Part shown: piece after piece, positions 1-7,748 of the stretch
Layout: every line of letters begins with the position of its first letter
Numbering within the stretch: the first letter of the stretch is position 1
Origin: Pelomonas sp937871895
GTDB lineage: Bacteria > Pseudomonadota > Gammaproteobacteria > Burkholderiales > Burkholderiaceae_C
NCBI RefSeq assembly: GCF_046348265.1
Contig: NZ_JAXMEO010000006.1
Strand: one strand, 5' to 3'
DNA: 64,000 nucleotides
Made by a program: the position numbers and the translations under genes
The notes under the pieces: generated by a model
Databases searched by the model: none
Told to the model about the DNA's origin: nothing
Seen by the model: the letters and a program-made list of their open reading frames with translations, nothing else

Positions 1-236
1 TGGAGGCTGCCGAGTCGTCGAGCAAGCTGGCCCTCGAAGCCACGCAGCTCGGCTACAAGGTCGGCGTGCGCGTCAACCTCGATGTGCTCAATGCCCAGGC
101 CCAGCTCTTCAGCACCCAGCGCGACCTGGCCAAGGCGCGCTACGACAGCATCGTCATGGGCCTCAAGCTGCGCCAGGCCTCGGGCCAGCTGCGCGCCGAG
201 GACATTTACGCCGTGAGTGGCCTGCTGGCCAAGTAA
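1..236 (+). CDS. TolC family outer membrane protein, C-terminal end (partial)
   Basis: The open frame enters from the left edge (first full codon at 3) and ends at TAA 234-236, leaving about 77 residues. The reading contains YKVGVRVNLDVLNAQAQLFS followed by a long helix with RDLAKARYD, which is the typical last periplasmic helical stretch and final beta-strand of TolC/CusC-type outer membrane efflux channels. Such proteins form the outer membrane exit duct of type I secretion or RND efflux systems. The start, signal peptide and partner genes lie outside the window, so the exported substrate cannot be inferred. Confidence 0.8.
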   Translation, partial: EAAESSSKLALEATQLGYKVGVRVNLDVLNAQAQLFSTQRDLAKARYDSIVMGLKLRQASGQLRAEDIYAVSGLLAK

Positions 237-253
237 GGCTGCGCCACCCGACC

Positions 254-278
254 AGCCCCGCTGCGGCGGGGCTTTTTC
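254..278 (+). terminator. Rho-independent terminator after the TolC-type gene
   Basis: Perfect 8-bp stem AGCCCCGC/GCGGGGCT (254-261 and 266-273) with a 4-nt loop, followed by a T run at 273-277. It sits 18 bp after the stop codon and before yaaA, so it separates the two transcription units. Confidence 0.85.
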
Positions 279-306
279 ATGCCCGCGCACGACGAGAATC
301 GCGCCC

Positions 307-1086
307 ATGTTGCTGCTGCTGTCGCCCGCCAAATCCCTCGACTTCGAGCGCCCCGTGCCGCCCGCGCTGGCCGGTGAACTCACCCGGCCACAGTTCGTCA
401 GCCGATCCAGCGAGTTGATCGAGCTGCTGCGCGAGAAGACGGTGCCCGAGATCCAGGCGCTGATGGACCTCTCCGAGCCGCTCGCCCAGCTCAATGCCGA
501 GCGCTACGCCGCCTGGCGGCCGCGCTTCACGCCCCACAACTCGCGGCCGGCCGTGCTGGCCTTTGATGGTGACGTGTACGGCGGGCTCGATGCCGCCAGC
601 CTCGCGCCCGACGACTTGCGCTGGGCGCAGGACCATGTGCTGATGCTGTCGGGCCTTTACGGCGTGCTGCGCCCGCTGGACCGCATGCAGGCCTACCGCC
701 TGGAGATGGGCACACGCCTGCCCAATGCTCGGGGCGACAGCCTCTATGCCTATTGGGGCGACGACCTGGCGCGACACGTCACGCGCCGGGCCCGTGCGAC
801 CGAGACGCCCGTCGTCGTGAACCTGGCGTCGCAGGAGTACTTCCATGCGGTGGATCGCCCGGCGCTCAAGCTGCCGGTGATCGACTGCCAGTTCGAGGAC
901 TGGAAGGACGGGCGCTACAAGATCATCAGCTTCTTCGCCAAGCGGGCGCGGGGCCTGATGGCGCGTTTTGCGATCGAACAGCGCGCCTCCGAGCCCGAAG
1001 CGCTCAAGGCCTTCGAGGCGGAAGGCTATGCTTTCGAGCCGTCGGTTTCTTCGGCAACGCAGTGGGTTTTTCGACGCCGCACTTGA
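307..1086 (+). CDS. yaaA: Peroxide stress protein YaaA (UPF0246)
   Basis: A 259-residue protein beginning MLLLLSPAKSLDF, the N-terminal signature of the YaaA/DUF328 family; length is normal. In E. coli YaaA is a cytoplasmic DNA-binding protein induced by OxyR that limits damage from the Fenton reaction by lowering free intracellular iron. The open frame continues upstream of 307 into the preceding terminator, so the ATG at 307, where family homology begins, is chosen. Conserved pieces seen include VLAFDGDVYGGLDA and KDGRYKIISFFAKRARGLMARF. It stands as its own unit, five bases ahead of a 2OG-Fe(II) oxygenase gene. Confidence 0.93.
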   Translation: MLLLLSPAKSLDFERPVPPALAGELTRPQFVSRSSELIELLREKTVPEIQALMDLSEPLAQLNAERYAAWRPRFTPHNSRPAVLAFDGDVYGGLDAASLAPDDLRWAQDHVLMLSGLYGVLRPLDRMQAYRLEMGTRLPNARGDSLYAYWGDDLARHVTRRARATETPVVVNLASQEYFHAVDRPALKLPVIDCQFEDWKDGRYKIISFFAKRARGLMARFAIEQRASEPEALKAFEAEGYAFEPSVSSATQWVFRRRT

Positions 1087-1091
1087 GCCTC

Positions 1092-1952
1092 ATGAGTCAA
1101 CAGATCATCACTCCCGAACTCTGCGACTGGATCACCGAGCAGTCGCGCGCCGGCCACCCCTCCGAGGCCATCCTGGGGGCCATGGTGGGCAGCGGCTGGG
1201 ACGCCACGGTGGCCCGTGAGGCGCTGGCGCGCATGCTGGGCGGCGCGCCGGCTGCCGTCGTGCCCGTGCCACCGTCGTCGTCAGACGGCTACACCCCCGG
1301 CCTGCCCGAGCCCGACCTGGTGGGCCGCCCCAGCGAGATCGACGCCGGCGACCGCAAGGTCAAGATCGTGCTCAGTCTGCGCGAGCCGCGCGTGGTGGTG
1401 TTCCAAGGCCTGCTGTCGGACGCCGAATGTGATGGCATCGTCGAAGCCGCCACCAAGCGTCTGGCGCGCTCCGAGACGGTGGCCACCAACTCCGAGGGCA
1501 GCGAGGTCAATGCCGCGCGCACCAGTGACGGCATGTTCTTCGAGCGCTGCGAGAGCGAGCTGATCCGCCGCGTCGAGGCCCGCATCGCCGCCTTGCTGCG
1601 CTGGCCGCTGGACCATGGCGAGGGCCTGCAGGTGCTGCGCTACCGCCCGGGCGCCGAGTACCAGCCGCATTACGACTACTTCGACCCTGCCCACGCCGCC
1701 ACCGCGAGCATCCTCAAGCGCGGCGGCCAGCGCGTGGGCACCTTGGTCATGTACCTCAACCACGTCGAGGCGGGCGGCGCCACCATCTTCCCGGACATCG
1801 GGCTCGACGTGATGCCGGTGAAGGGCAACGCCGTCTTCTTCAGCTACGACCGGCCCCACCCCAGCACCCAGACCCTGCACGGCGGCGCGCCGGTGATCGC
1901 GGGCGAAAAGTGGATTGCCACCAAGTGGCTGCGGCAGGGCGTTTTCAACTAA
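1092..1952 (+). CDS. 2OG-Fe(II) oxygenase, prolyl 4-hydroxylase type
   Basis: A 286-residue protein. The C-terminal half is a prolyl-4-hydroxylase-like double-stranded beta-helix: the iron ligands are H193 and D195 (HYD in YQPHYDYFDP) and H263 (TLHGG), and the 2-oxoglutarate-binding lysine is K273 (GEKWIATKW). Such enzymes couple oxidative decarboxylation of 2-oxoglutarate to hydroxylation of a substrate, usually proline in a protein. The N-terminal 60 residues, with repeated Ala and a short helical pattern, may be a UBA-like segment. The 3' end overlaps the convergent regulator gene by 4 bp. Substrate unknown. Confidence 0.87.
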   Translation: MSQQIITPELCDWITEQSRAGHPSEAILGAMVGSGWDATVAREALARMLGGAPAAVVPVPPSSSDGYTPGLPEPDLVGRPSEIDAGDRKVKIVLSLREPRVVVFQGLLSDAECDGIVEAATKRLARSETVATNSEGSEVNAARTSDGMFFERCESELIRRVEARIAALLRWPLDHGEGLQVLRYRPGAEYQPHYDYFDPAHAATASILKRGGQRVGTLVMYLNHVEAGGATIFPDIGLDVMPVKGNAVFFSYDRPHPSTQTLHGGAPVIAGEKWIATKWLRQGVFN

Positions 1953-2503
1953 CCCTTGAGCAATCGATGAACCAAGTCCGGCGTCCCTGAGGCGCCGTAC
2001 TTTTTCATCAGCCGGCCGCGGTAGACGTCGATGGTGCGCGGGCTCACCGCCAGGCGCTTGCCGATCTGCTTGCTGGTCAGGCCCTCGACGAGCAGCGCCG
2101 CAATCTCGCGCTCGCGGGGCGTCAGCGCCACGGTGAGTTGCCGGTGGGCCGAGAGGTCTTCAAAGCTCCAGATGCCGCGTGCATGCGGGTCCTGCGTGTC
2201 GAGCGCCTGGCCGCTGACGTGGCACCAGAAGAGTTCTCCACTCGACAAGCGCTTCATCACCCGGTCATCGGCGTAGTGACCATTGCTCCCGAGGCGCGCC
2301 GCGATGCGCTCGCCGGTGCGCTCGAACTCGGCTGGGCTGGGGTAGAGCACGGCAAAGCTCTGGCCGACGAACTGCTCGCGCCGCGCGCCGAAGATTTCCA
2401 GCACCCGGGCATTGCAGTCCACGATCTGCCGGCGCTCGGAGAGGATCAGCCCAATCGGGGCCAGGTCAAAGGCGGTCTGGTAGTCCAGCTGTGGCGGGGG
2501 CAT
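1949..2503 (-). CDS. PAS domain LuxR-family transcriptional regulator
   Basis: 184 residues. Residues about 9-120 form a PAS domain (AFDLAPIGLILSERRQIVDC, then a FEDLSAH motif); residues about 126-175 form a LuxR/GerE helix-turn-helix (LTPREREIAALLVEGLTSKQ, then a SPRTIDVYRGRLMKKYG recognition region). There is no receiver domain, so it is a one-component regulator; the PAS domain could bind a small ligand or cofactor. It is transcribed divergently from scoA across 69 bp that hold two TACGTA palindromes, so it very probably controls the scoAB-ggt operon and perhaps itself. Confidence 0.87.
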   Translation of the reverse strand: MPPPQLDYQTAFDLAPIGLILSERRQIVDCNARVLEIFGARREQFVGQSFAVLYPSPAEFERTGERIAARLGSNGHYADDRVMKRLSSGELFWCHVSGQALDTQDPHARGIWSFEDLSAHRQLTVALTPREREIAALLVEGLTSKQIGKRLAVSPRTIDVYRGRLMKKYGASGTPDLVHRLLKG

Positions 2504-2512
2504 TAGGCGATC

Positions 2513-2533
2513 TTACGTAATCGACTACGTAGT
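2513..2533. promoter_or_regulatory. Twin TACGTA palindromes, probable operator of the PAS-LuxR regulator
   Basis: Two perfect palindromes lie side by side: TTACGTAA (2513-2520) and ACTACGTAGT (2524-2533), with centres 12 bp apart. They lie between the divergent PAS-LuxR gene and scoA, about 40 bp upstream of the scoA start. This position and symmetry fit binding by a dimeric LuxR-type regulator; the assignment to the neighbouring gene is inferred. Confidence 0.6.
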
Positions 2534-2572
2534 CCCATCCGGCTAACCTGCCGGCTTCTCACAGGAGAACGC

Positions 2573-3280
2573 ATGAACAAGGTGTACCCCAGCGCCGCCG
2601 CAGCCCTGCAGGGCTTGGTGGCCGACAACCAACTGCTGGCCGTCGGCGGCTTTGGCCTCTGCGGCATCCCCGAGGCCCTGATCGCCGCGCTGCGCGACTC
2701 GGGCGTCAAGGGGTTGACCGTGATCTCCAACAACGCGGGCGTCGATGGCTTTGGCCTCGGTCAGCTGCTGGAGACGCGGCAGATCAAGAAGATGATTTCG
2801 AGCTACGTGGGCGAGAACAAGGAGTTCGAGCGCCAGTTCCTCGCCGGCGAGCTGGAGCTGGAATTCACGCCCCAGGGCACGCTGGCTGAGAAGCTGCGCG
2901 CCGGTGGCGCTGGCATCCCGGCCTTCTTCGTGCGCACTGGCGTGGGCACGGTGATTGCCGAGGGCAAGGAGACGCGCGAGTTCGACGGCCAGACCTATGT
3001 GATGGAACGTGCCTTGGTGCCCGACGTGGCGCTCGTGAAGGCCTGGAAGGCCGACAAGAGCGGCAACCTCGTCTTCCGCCGCACCGCGCGCAACTTCAAC
3101 CCCGCCGCCGCGATGGCCGGCAAGGTGACGGTGGTGGAGGTGGAGCAACTCGTCGAGGTCGGCGAGATCGACCCCGACAGCGTGCACCTGCCCGGCATCT
3201 ACGTGCACCGCATCGTCGTCAACGCCCACCCCGAGAAGCGCATCGAGAAGCGCACCTTGTCGGCAAAGAAGGAGTCTTGA
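2573..3280 (+). CDS. scoA: Succinyl-CoA:3-ketoacid CoA-transferase subunit A
   Basis: 235 residues with the CoA-transferase subunit A signature GGFGLCGIPEALIAAL near the N-terminus and the family's GTLAEKLRAGGAGIPAFFVR stretch in the middle. With the next gene it forms a heteromeric enzyme that moves CoA from succinyl-CoA to acetoacetate, allowing ketone-body or short-chain acid degradation. The start at 2573 is preceded by AGGAG (2563-2567). Subunit B begins one base after the stop. The upstream twin palindromes and divergent PAS-LuxR gene point to regulated expression. Confidence 0.93.
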   Translation: MNKVYPSAAAALQGLVADNQLLAVGGFGLCGIPEALIAALRDSGVKGLTVISNNAGVDGFGLGQLLETRQIKKMISSYVGENKEFERQFLAGELELEFTPQGTLAEKLRAGGAGIPAFFVRTGVGTVIAEGKETREFDGQTYVMERALVPDVALVKAWKADKSGNLVFRRTARNFNPAAAMAGKVTVVEVEQLVEVGEIDPDSVHLPGIYVHRIVVNAHPEKRIEKRTLSAKKES

Positions 3281-3281
3281 A

Positions 3282-3920
3282 ATGTCCTGGACCCAAGACC
3301 AAATGGCCGCCCGCGCGGCGCAAGAGCTGGAAGACGGCTTCTATGTGAACCTCGGGATCGGCATCCCCACCCTGGTGGCCAATCATGTGCCGGCTGACAA
3401 AGAAGTCTGGCTGCAGAGCGAGAACGGCATGCTGGGCATCGGCCCCTTCCCGACCGAAGACGAGGTCGATGCCGACCTCATCAACGCCGGCAAGCAGACC
3501 GTGACAACCCTGCCGGGCTCCAGCATCTTCGGCAGCCACGACAGCTTTGCCATGATCCGTGCCGGCAAGATCAACTTGTCCATCCTCGGCGCCATGCAGG
3601 TCAGCGAGCACGGCGACCTGGCCAACTGGATGATCCCCGGCAAGATGGTCAAGGGCATGGGCGGCGCCATGGACCTGGTGGCCGGCGTCAAGCGCGTGAT
3701 CGTGCTGATGGAGCACGTGGCCAAGAAGAAGGACGGCACGGAAGATCTCAAGATCATCCCGAAGTGCACGCTGCCTCTCACCGGGGTGGGCGTGGTCAAC
3801 CGCATCATCACGGACCTGGCGGTGATGGACGTGACGCCCGAGGGGCTCAAGCTCGTGGAGCTGGCCGACGGGGTGACGCGTGAGCAGGTGCAGTCCAAGA
3901 CAGGTGTCACACTGCTCTGA
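3282..3920 (+). CDS. scoB: Succinyl-CoA:3-ketoacid CoA-transferase subunit B
   Basis: 212 residues, normal for the B subunit. It has the glycine-rich NLGIGIPTLVANHV motif and the catalytic SENG motif; E47 in LQSENGMLGIGP is the expected nucleophile that forms the glutamyl-CoA thioester. The C-terminal part carries the usual KCTLPLTGVGVVNRIITDLA stretch. The stop overlaps the ATG of the gamma-glutamyltransferase gene as ATGA, so the three genes are probably co-translated. Confidence 0.93.
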   Translation: MSWTQDQMAARAAQELEDGFYVNLGIGIPTLVANHVPADKEVWLQSENGMLGIGPFPTEDEVDADLINAGKQTVTTLPGSSIFGSHDSFAMIRAGKINLSILGAMQVSEHGDLANWMIPGKMVKGMGGAMDLVAGVKRVIVLMEHVAKKKDGTEDLKIIPKCTLPLTGVGVVNRIITDLAVMDVTPEGLKLVELADGVTREQVQSKTGVTLL

Positions 3921-5662
3921 TGCAAAGATGGCTGCTGGCACTGGGACTTGGGTTCATCACGGTTTGGGCTAGCGCCCAGCCGCAAAACCCCGAGCCCGCC
4001 AGCGGCTACGCCACCAAGGCGGCCACCAGCTTCAAGCGCCAGGCCGTGTCGGCCGCGCACCCGCTGGCGGCTGAAGCGGGGCTGCGCATCCTGCGCGCCG
4101 GAGGCAATGCCGTCGATGCGGCGGTGGCCGTGCAGATGGTGCTCGGCCTCGTGGAGCCGCAGTCCAGCGGCATCGGCGGCGGCGCCTTTTTGCTGCACTT
4201 TGACGGCCGGCAGGTGCAAACCTACGACGGCCGCGAGACCGCGCCGGCCGCCGCCACGCCCGAGCTCTTCCTGCGCGATGGCCGCCCGATGCCGATGCGC
4301 GAGGCGGTGCAGAGCGGGCTCTCGGCTGGCGTGCCCGGCGCGATTGCCATGCTGGCCCTGGCGCACGAGCGGCAGGGGCAGCTCGCCTGGGCGCGGCTCT
4401 TTGAGCCCGCCATCGAGCTGGCCGAGCGCGGCTTCGCCATCACGCCGCGCCTGCACACCTTGCTCAAAGGCGATGCGGCGCTCAAGCGAGATGCCCAGGC
4501 GCGCGCGCTTTACTACGACGCCGCCGGCCAGGCCCTCCCGGTGGGGCATGTGCTGCGCAACCCGGCCTATGCGGAAGTGCTGCGCCGTGTGGCCAAGAGC
4601 GGCCCCAAGGCCTTCTACGAGGGCGAGGTGGCGGCCGACATCGTGCGGCGCCTGCGTGCCCATGAGCGCCCGGGCGTGATGACCAAGACCGACCTCGCCG
4701 CCTACCGGCCGCTGGAACGACCACCGATGTGCAACACCTGGCGCGAGCTACGCCTGTGCGGCATGGGCCCGCCCAGCTCCGGCCACGTGGCCCTGATGCA
4801 GATGCTCACGCTGCTGGAGGCATCAGCGCCCGCGGCCGAGCCCGAGGACGCCTGGCTGCACCGCATGATCGAGGCGACCAAGCTCGCCTTTGCCGACCGC
4901 GCCCAATACCTGGCCGACCCTGCCTTTGCCCCGGCCCCTGGCGGCGATTGGCAGACCCTGCTCGCGCCCGACTACCTGCGCGAGCGTGCCACCCTGATCG
5001 GCCCGCGCGCCATGCCGCCGGCCGCAGCCGGCCAGCCGGCGCCGCAACGCACGGCCTACGCGCCGCAAGCCCAGCAGCTCGAATCCGGCACCAGCCACGT
5101 CAGCATCGTCGATGCCAAGGGCCACGCAGTCGCCATGACCACCAGCGTCGAGAGCGCCTTTGGCAACCGCGTGATGAGCGACGGCGGCACGGGTCTCGCC
5201 GGCGGCTTCCTGCTCAACAACCAGCTGACGGACTTTTCCCTCGCGCCCACAGGCGCTGACGGGCGCCCCGTGGCCAACCGCGTCGAGCCTGGCAAGCGGC
5301 CGCGCTCCAGCATGACGCCGACCCTGGTCTTCAAGGGTGAGCGGCTCGTGCTCGTCGCAGGGTCGCCTGGCGGTCCGGCCATCATCCCGTTCATGACGCG
5401 CTTCCTCACCGGGCATCTGGTGGGCGGTTTGCCCGCGCAGGCGGCGGCCGAGCTGCCGCACTTGATCAACTTCAACGGGCCCGAGGTTTACCTGGAGGCC
5501 GGCCGCTTCTCGGCCGCGCAGCGCGAGGCCTTGCAAGCACGCGGCCACAAGGTGGCGGAGTTCGCGCTGCCGAGCGGCATCCAGGCGCTGTCTCGGCTGC
5601 AGGGCGACAGTTGGGCGGGCGCGGCCGACCCGCGTCGCGAAGGCGTCAGCGTCGGTGATTGA
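3920..5662 (+). CDS. ggt: Gamma-glutamyltransferase (glutathione hydrolase), periplasmic
   Basis: 580 residues. Residues 1-19 are a signal peptide, so the enzyme is periplasmic. It is an N-terminal nucleophile hydrolase that cleaves itself before the catalytic threonine: T391 in ESGTSHVSIVDAKG is that residue, preceded by the large subunit and followed by the small one. Other family marks are GGNAVDAAVAVQ, SSGIGGGAF and the SRPRSSM-like KRPRSSMTPTLV. It hydrolyses glutathione or transfers its gamma-glutamyl group. It overlaps scoB by ATGA, an uncommon operon partner; the metabolic link is not obvious. Confidence 0.92.
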   Translation: MQRWLLALGLGFITVWASAQPQNPEPASGYATKAATSFKRQAVSAAHPLAAEAGLRILRAGGNAVDAAVAVQMVLGLVEPQSSGIGGGAFLLHFDGRQVQTYDGRETAPAAATPELFLRDGRPMPMREAVQSGLSAGVPGAIAMLALAHERQGQLAWARLFEPAIELAERGFAITPRLHTLLKGDAALKRDAQARALYYDAAGQALPVGHVLRNPAYAEVLRRVAKSGPKAFYEGEVAADIVRRLRAHERPGVMTKTDLAAYRPLERPPMCNTWRELRLCGMGPPSSGHVALMQMLTLLEASAPAAEPEDAWLHRMIEATKLAFADRAQYLADPAFAPAPGGDWQTLLAPDYLRERATLIGPRAMPPAAAGQPAPQRTAYAPQAQQLESGTSHVSIVDAKGHAVAMTTSVESAFGNRVMSDGGTGLAGGFLLNNQLTDFSLAPTGADGRPVANRVEPGKRPRSSMTPTLVFKGERLVLVAGSPGGPAIIPFMTRFLTGHLVGGLPAQAAAELPHLINFNGPEVYLEAGRFSAAQREALQARGHKVAEFALPSGIQALSRLQGDSWAGAADPRREGVSVGD

Positions 5663-5665
5663 CGC

Positions 5666-6676
5666 CTACTTGGCGCCGCTGAACTTCACCGCGCTCCAGC
5701 TCCGCACGATCTGCTGGAAGTAGAGCCCGCCTTCGGTCAGATCAGCGTCCGTCCACTCGCCCGTGGGCGGCGTGCGTTCTTTCAGCTGCGAGGCGCTCTC
5801 GCGCTTGGAGCCCAGGGTCCACTGCAGGTGGCTGATGTGGTGCTCGCGCATGAAGGCCAGCCAGCGCTCGGTCTCCACACGGTCGATGGGCCCATCGCCA
5901 TTGGCGTTGACGGCGCCCCACTCGGTCACCATCAACGCGAGGCCGTGGTCGAGCGCGAACTTGGCCTTGTCGCGCAGCCATTGCTTGTGCGAGCCGGCGT
6001 AGAAGTGCAGCGCGTAGACGATGTTGCTGAAGCCCTTGAGCGGGTCACGCGCGGCCTTGTCCACCTCCTGCGACCACGACTGAGTGCCGACGATGATCAG
6101 GTTGTGCGGGTCGATGGCGCGGATGCGCGGGATGAGCTTCTCGGCGTAGGGCTTGATCACGGTGGACCAGTCCGTGTCCTTGAGCGGCTCGTTGTAGATC
6201 TCGTAGATCAGGTTCGGGTGCTTGCCGTACTTGCGCGCTACCGTCTCGAAGAACTTGATGGCCTGCTCGGGGTGTTTCTCGGCATCGTGCGAGTGGTAGT
6301 CCACCAGCACGTACATGCCCTGCGCGATGGCGGCGTCGACGACGGTTTCCAGCCGCGCCATGTTGGCGGCCCAGTCAGCCTGCAAGCCGCCGTTCTTGTC
6401 GGCCCCGATGGCGGCGCGGATGATTCCGGCGTTCCAGCTGCGCTGTGCAAAGGCCACCGCACCGGCGGTGTAGTACTCGCTGCCGATCCAGCCCGTGTTG
6501 CTCCAGAACAGGCTCGGGCCGGCCAGCGACACCGGCTGCCCGTGGCTGCCCACAATGCGGTTGCCCTGGACGGACAGCGCGCCGTGCGTCTCAACGGCGG
6601 TGGCCGCCTGCGCGTGGGCGCCAAGCAAGAGGCAGGTGGACAGCAACAGGCGAGTCAGGGCACGAGGCAGTGTCAT
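5666..6676 (-). CDS. Glycoside hydrolase family 5, secreted endoglucanase-type
   Basis: 336 residues from the ATG at 6676; a longer frame runs upstream but would overlap dsbB, and a clear signal peptide (ALTRLLLSTCLLLGAHAQA) starts here. The GH5 fold is supported by the acid/base glutamate E163 in IYEIYNEPL, the nucleophile E253 in LMVTEWGAVN, and VLVDYHSHDAEKHPEQAIKF. This resembles Cel5/EngD-type endo-beta-1,4-glucanases. No carbohydrate-binding module is present. It is convergent with ggt, three bases apart. Exact polysaccharide specificity is not resolved. Confidence 0.88.
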   Translation of the reverse strand: MTLPRALTRLLLSTCLLLGAHAQAATAVETHGALSVQGNRIVGSHGQPVSLAGPSLFWSNTGWIGSEYYTAGAVAFAQRSWNAGIIRAAIGADKNGGLQADWAANMARLETVVDAAIAQGMYVLVDYHSHDAEKHPEQAIKFFETVARKYGKHPNLIYEIYNEPLKDTDWSTVIKPYAEKLIPRIRAIDPHNLIIVGTQSWSQEVDKAARDPLKGFSNIVYALHFYAGSHKQWLRDKAKFALDHGLALMVTEWGAVNANGDGPIDRVETERWLAFMREHHISHLQWTLGSKRESASQLKERTPPTGEWTDADLTEGGLYFQQIVRSWSAVKFSGAK

Positions 6677-6717
6677 GGGCAGGTGCCGCGCTGCGGCTGA
6701 AGCAAGTAGGGCAGGGC

Positions 6718-7212
6718 TCAGCGCTTGCCGAGCGCGACGACGCACAAGGCCCCGAAGCCGGCAAACAGCAGGCCGCTCCAGACCTCATAGGGCAGGCCCA
6801 GCAGGTGGTAGGCCGCCGCATCGGCACAGTTGCCGGTGACCATGAAGACCTGGGGCCACAGCTCCTCCAGGTTCAGGGTTTCGAGCAGCTTGTCGGCCAG
6901 GCCCAGCTTGCAGCTGGCCGACTGCGAGGCCACCTCGTGCTGGAAGACCGCCGCCGTCAGGCCGGCCAGGCAGATCAGCGCGCAGCCCACCAGCACTGCT
7001 TGCCGCGCCGTGCGCTTGCGCGCCAGCAACCAACCGAGCCCGGACAAGGCCGCCAGCACCAGGAAGATGCCGCGCTGCAGCACGCACCAGGGGCAGGGGC
7101 GCACGTCAAAGTAGTGCTGCGCGATGACGGCGATCGCAACCGCCGCCACGCTCAATACCGCCATGCCGCCCAGGACCCGGGCGGGGAGCTTGGAGGCTTC
7201 GAGGAACATCAA
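6718..7212 (-). CDS. dsbB: Disulfide bond formation protein DsbB
   Basis: 164 residues, four hydrophobic segments. It reoxidises periplasmic DsbA and passes electrons to quinone in the inner membrane. The two redox cysteine pairs are present: C40/C43 in RPCPWCVLQRG (CxxC near the quinone site) and C101/C129 in the second periplasmic loop (SASCKLG and TGNCADA). Its start overlaps the stop of the RidA gene as ATGA, so the pair is cotranscribed. DsbA is not in the window. Confidence 0.93.
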   Translation of the reverse strand: MMFLEASKLPARVLGGMAVLSVAAVAIAVIAQHYFDVRPCPWCVLQRGIFLVLAALSGLGWLLARKRTARQAVLVGCALICLAGLTAAVFQHEVASQSASCKLGLADKLLETLNLEELWPQVFMVTGNCADAAAYHLLGLPYEVWSGLLFAGFGALCVVALGKR

Positions 7213-7676
7213 TCTGCCACCTCAGCGACCAGCTCGATCTCGACGCACGCGCCGAGCGGGATCTGCGCGACACCGAAGGCGCTGCGCGCATGCGTGCCTG
7301 CGTCACCCAGGATCTGGCCCAGGAACTCCGAGCAGCCATTGGTCACGAGGTGGTGCTCGGTGTAGTCCGCCGTGCTGTTGACGAGGCTGACCACCTTGAC
7401 GATGCGGCGGATCTTGCCGAGGTCTCCGAGCGCCGCATGCAGCGTGCCCAGCAGGTCGATGGCGATGGCGCGCGCGGCGGCCTGGCCCTCGGCGGTGTCC
7501 ATGGTCTTGCCGAGTTGGCCGACCCAGGGCTTGCCCTCGCGCTTGGCGATGTGGCCGGACACGAACACCAAGTTGCCCGTGCGCACAAAGGGCACATAGG
7601 AGGCGGCCGGCACCGCCAGCGGGGGCAGGGTCACGCCAAGGTCTGCAAGACGGTCGTAGATCGGGGAGGTGCTCAT
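7209..7676 (-). CDS. RidA/YjgF family enamine/imine deaminase
   Basis: 155 residues, of the longer RidA subgroup. Recognisable features are YVPFVRTGNLVFVSGHIAKR, TAEGQAAARAIAIDLLGTL and the C-terminal RSAFGVAQIPLGACVEIELV, where an Arg and a late acidic residue line the active site in RidA proteins. RidA hydrolyses reactive enamine/imine intermediates produced by PLP enzymes; whether this subgroup has that activity is not certain. The stop overlaps the dsbB start. Confidence 0.88.
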   Translation of the reverse strand: MSTSPIYDRLADLGVTLPPLAVPAASYVPFVRTGNLVFVSGHIAKREGKPWVGQLGKTMDTAEGQAAARAIAIDLLGTLHAALGDLGKIRRIVKVVSLVNSTADYTEHHLVTNGCSEFLGQILGDAGTHARSAFGVAQIPLGACVEIELVAEVAD

Positions 7677-7748
7677 GCCTGCGGTCTCACGAAAGGCCCG
7701 GATGGTAAAGGACGCCGCCTGCGTCGTCTTTCCGTGCGGTTGCCCCGC

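Noticed and set aside
4729..5259. Second-frame open readings inside ggt and similar shadows throughout
   Set aside because: High GC content leaves many long frames opposite to or within real genes; they are Arg/Ala/Pro-rich and lack any family signature.
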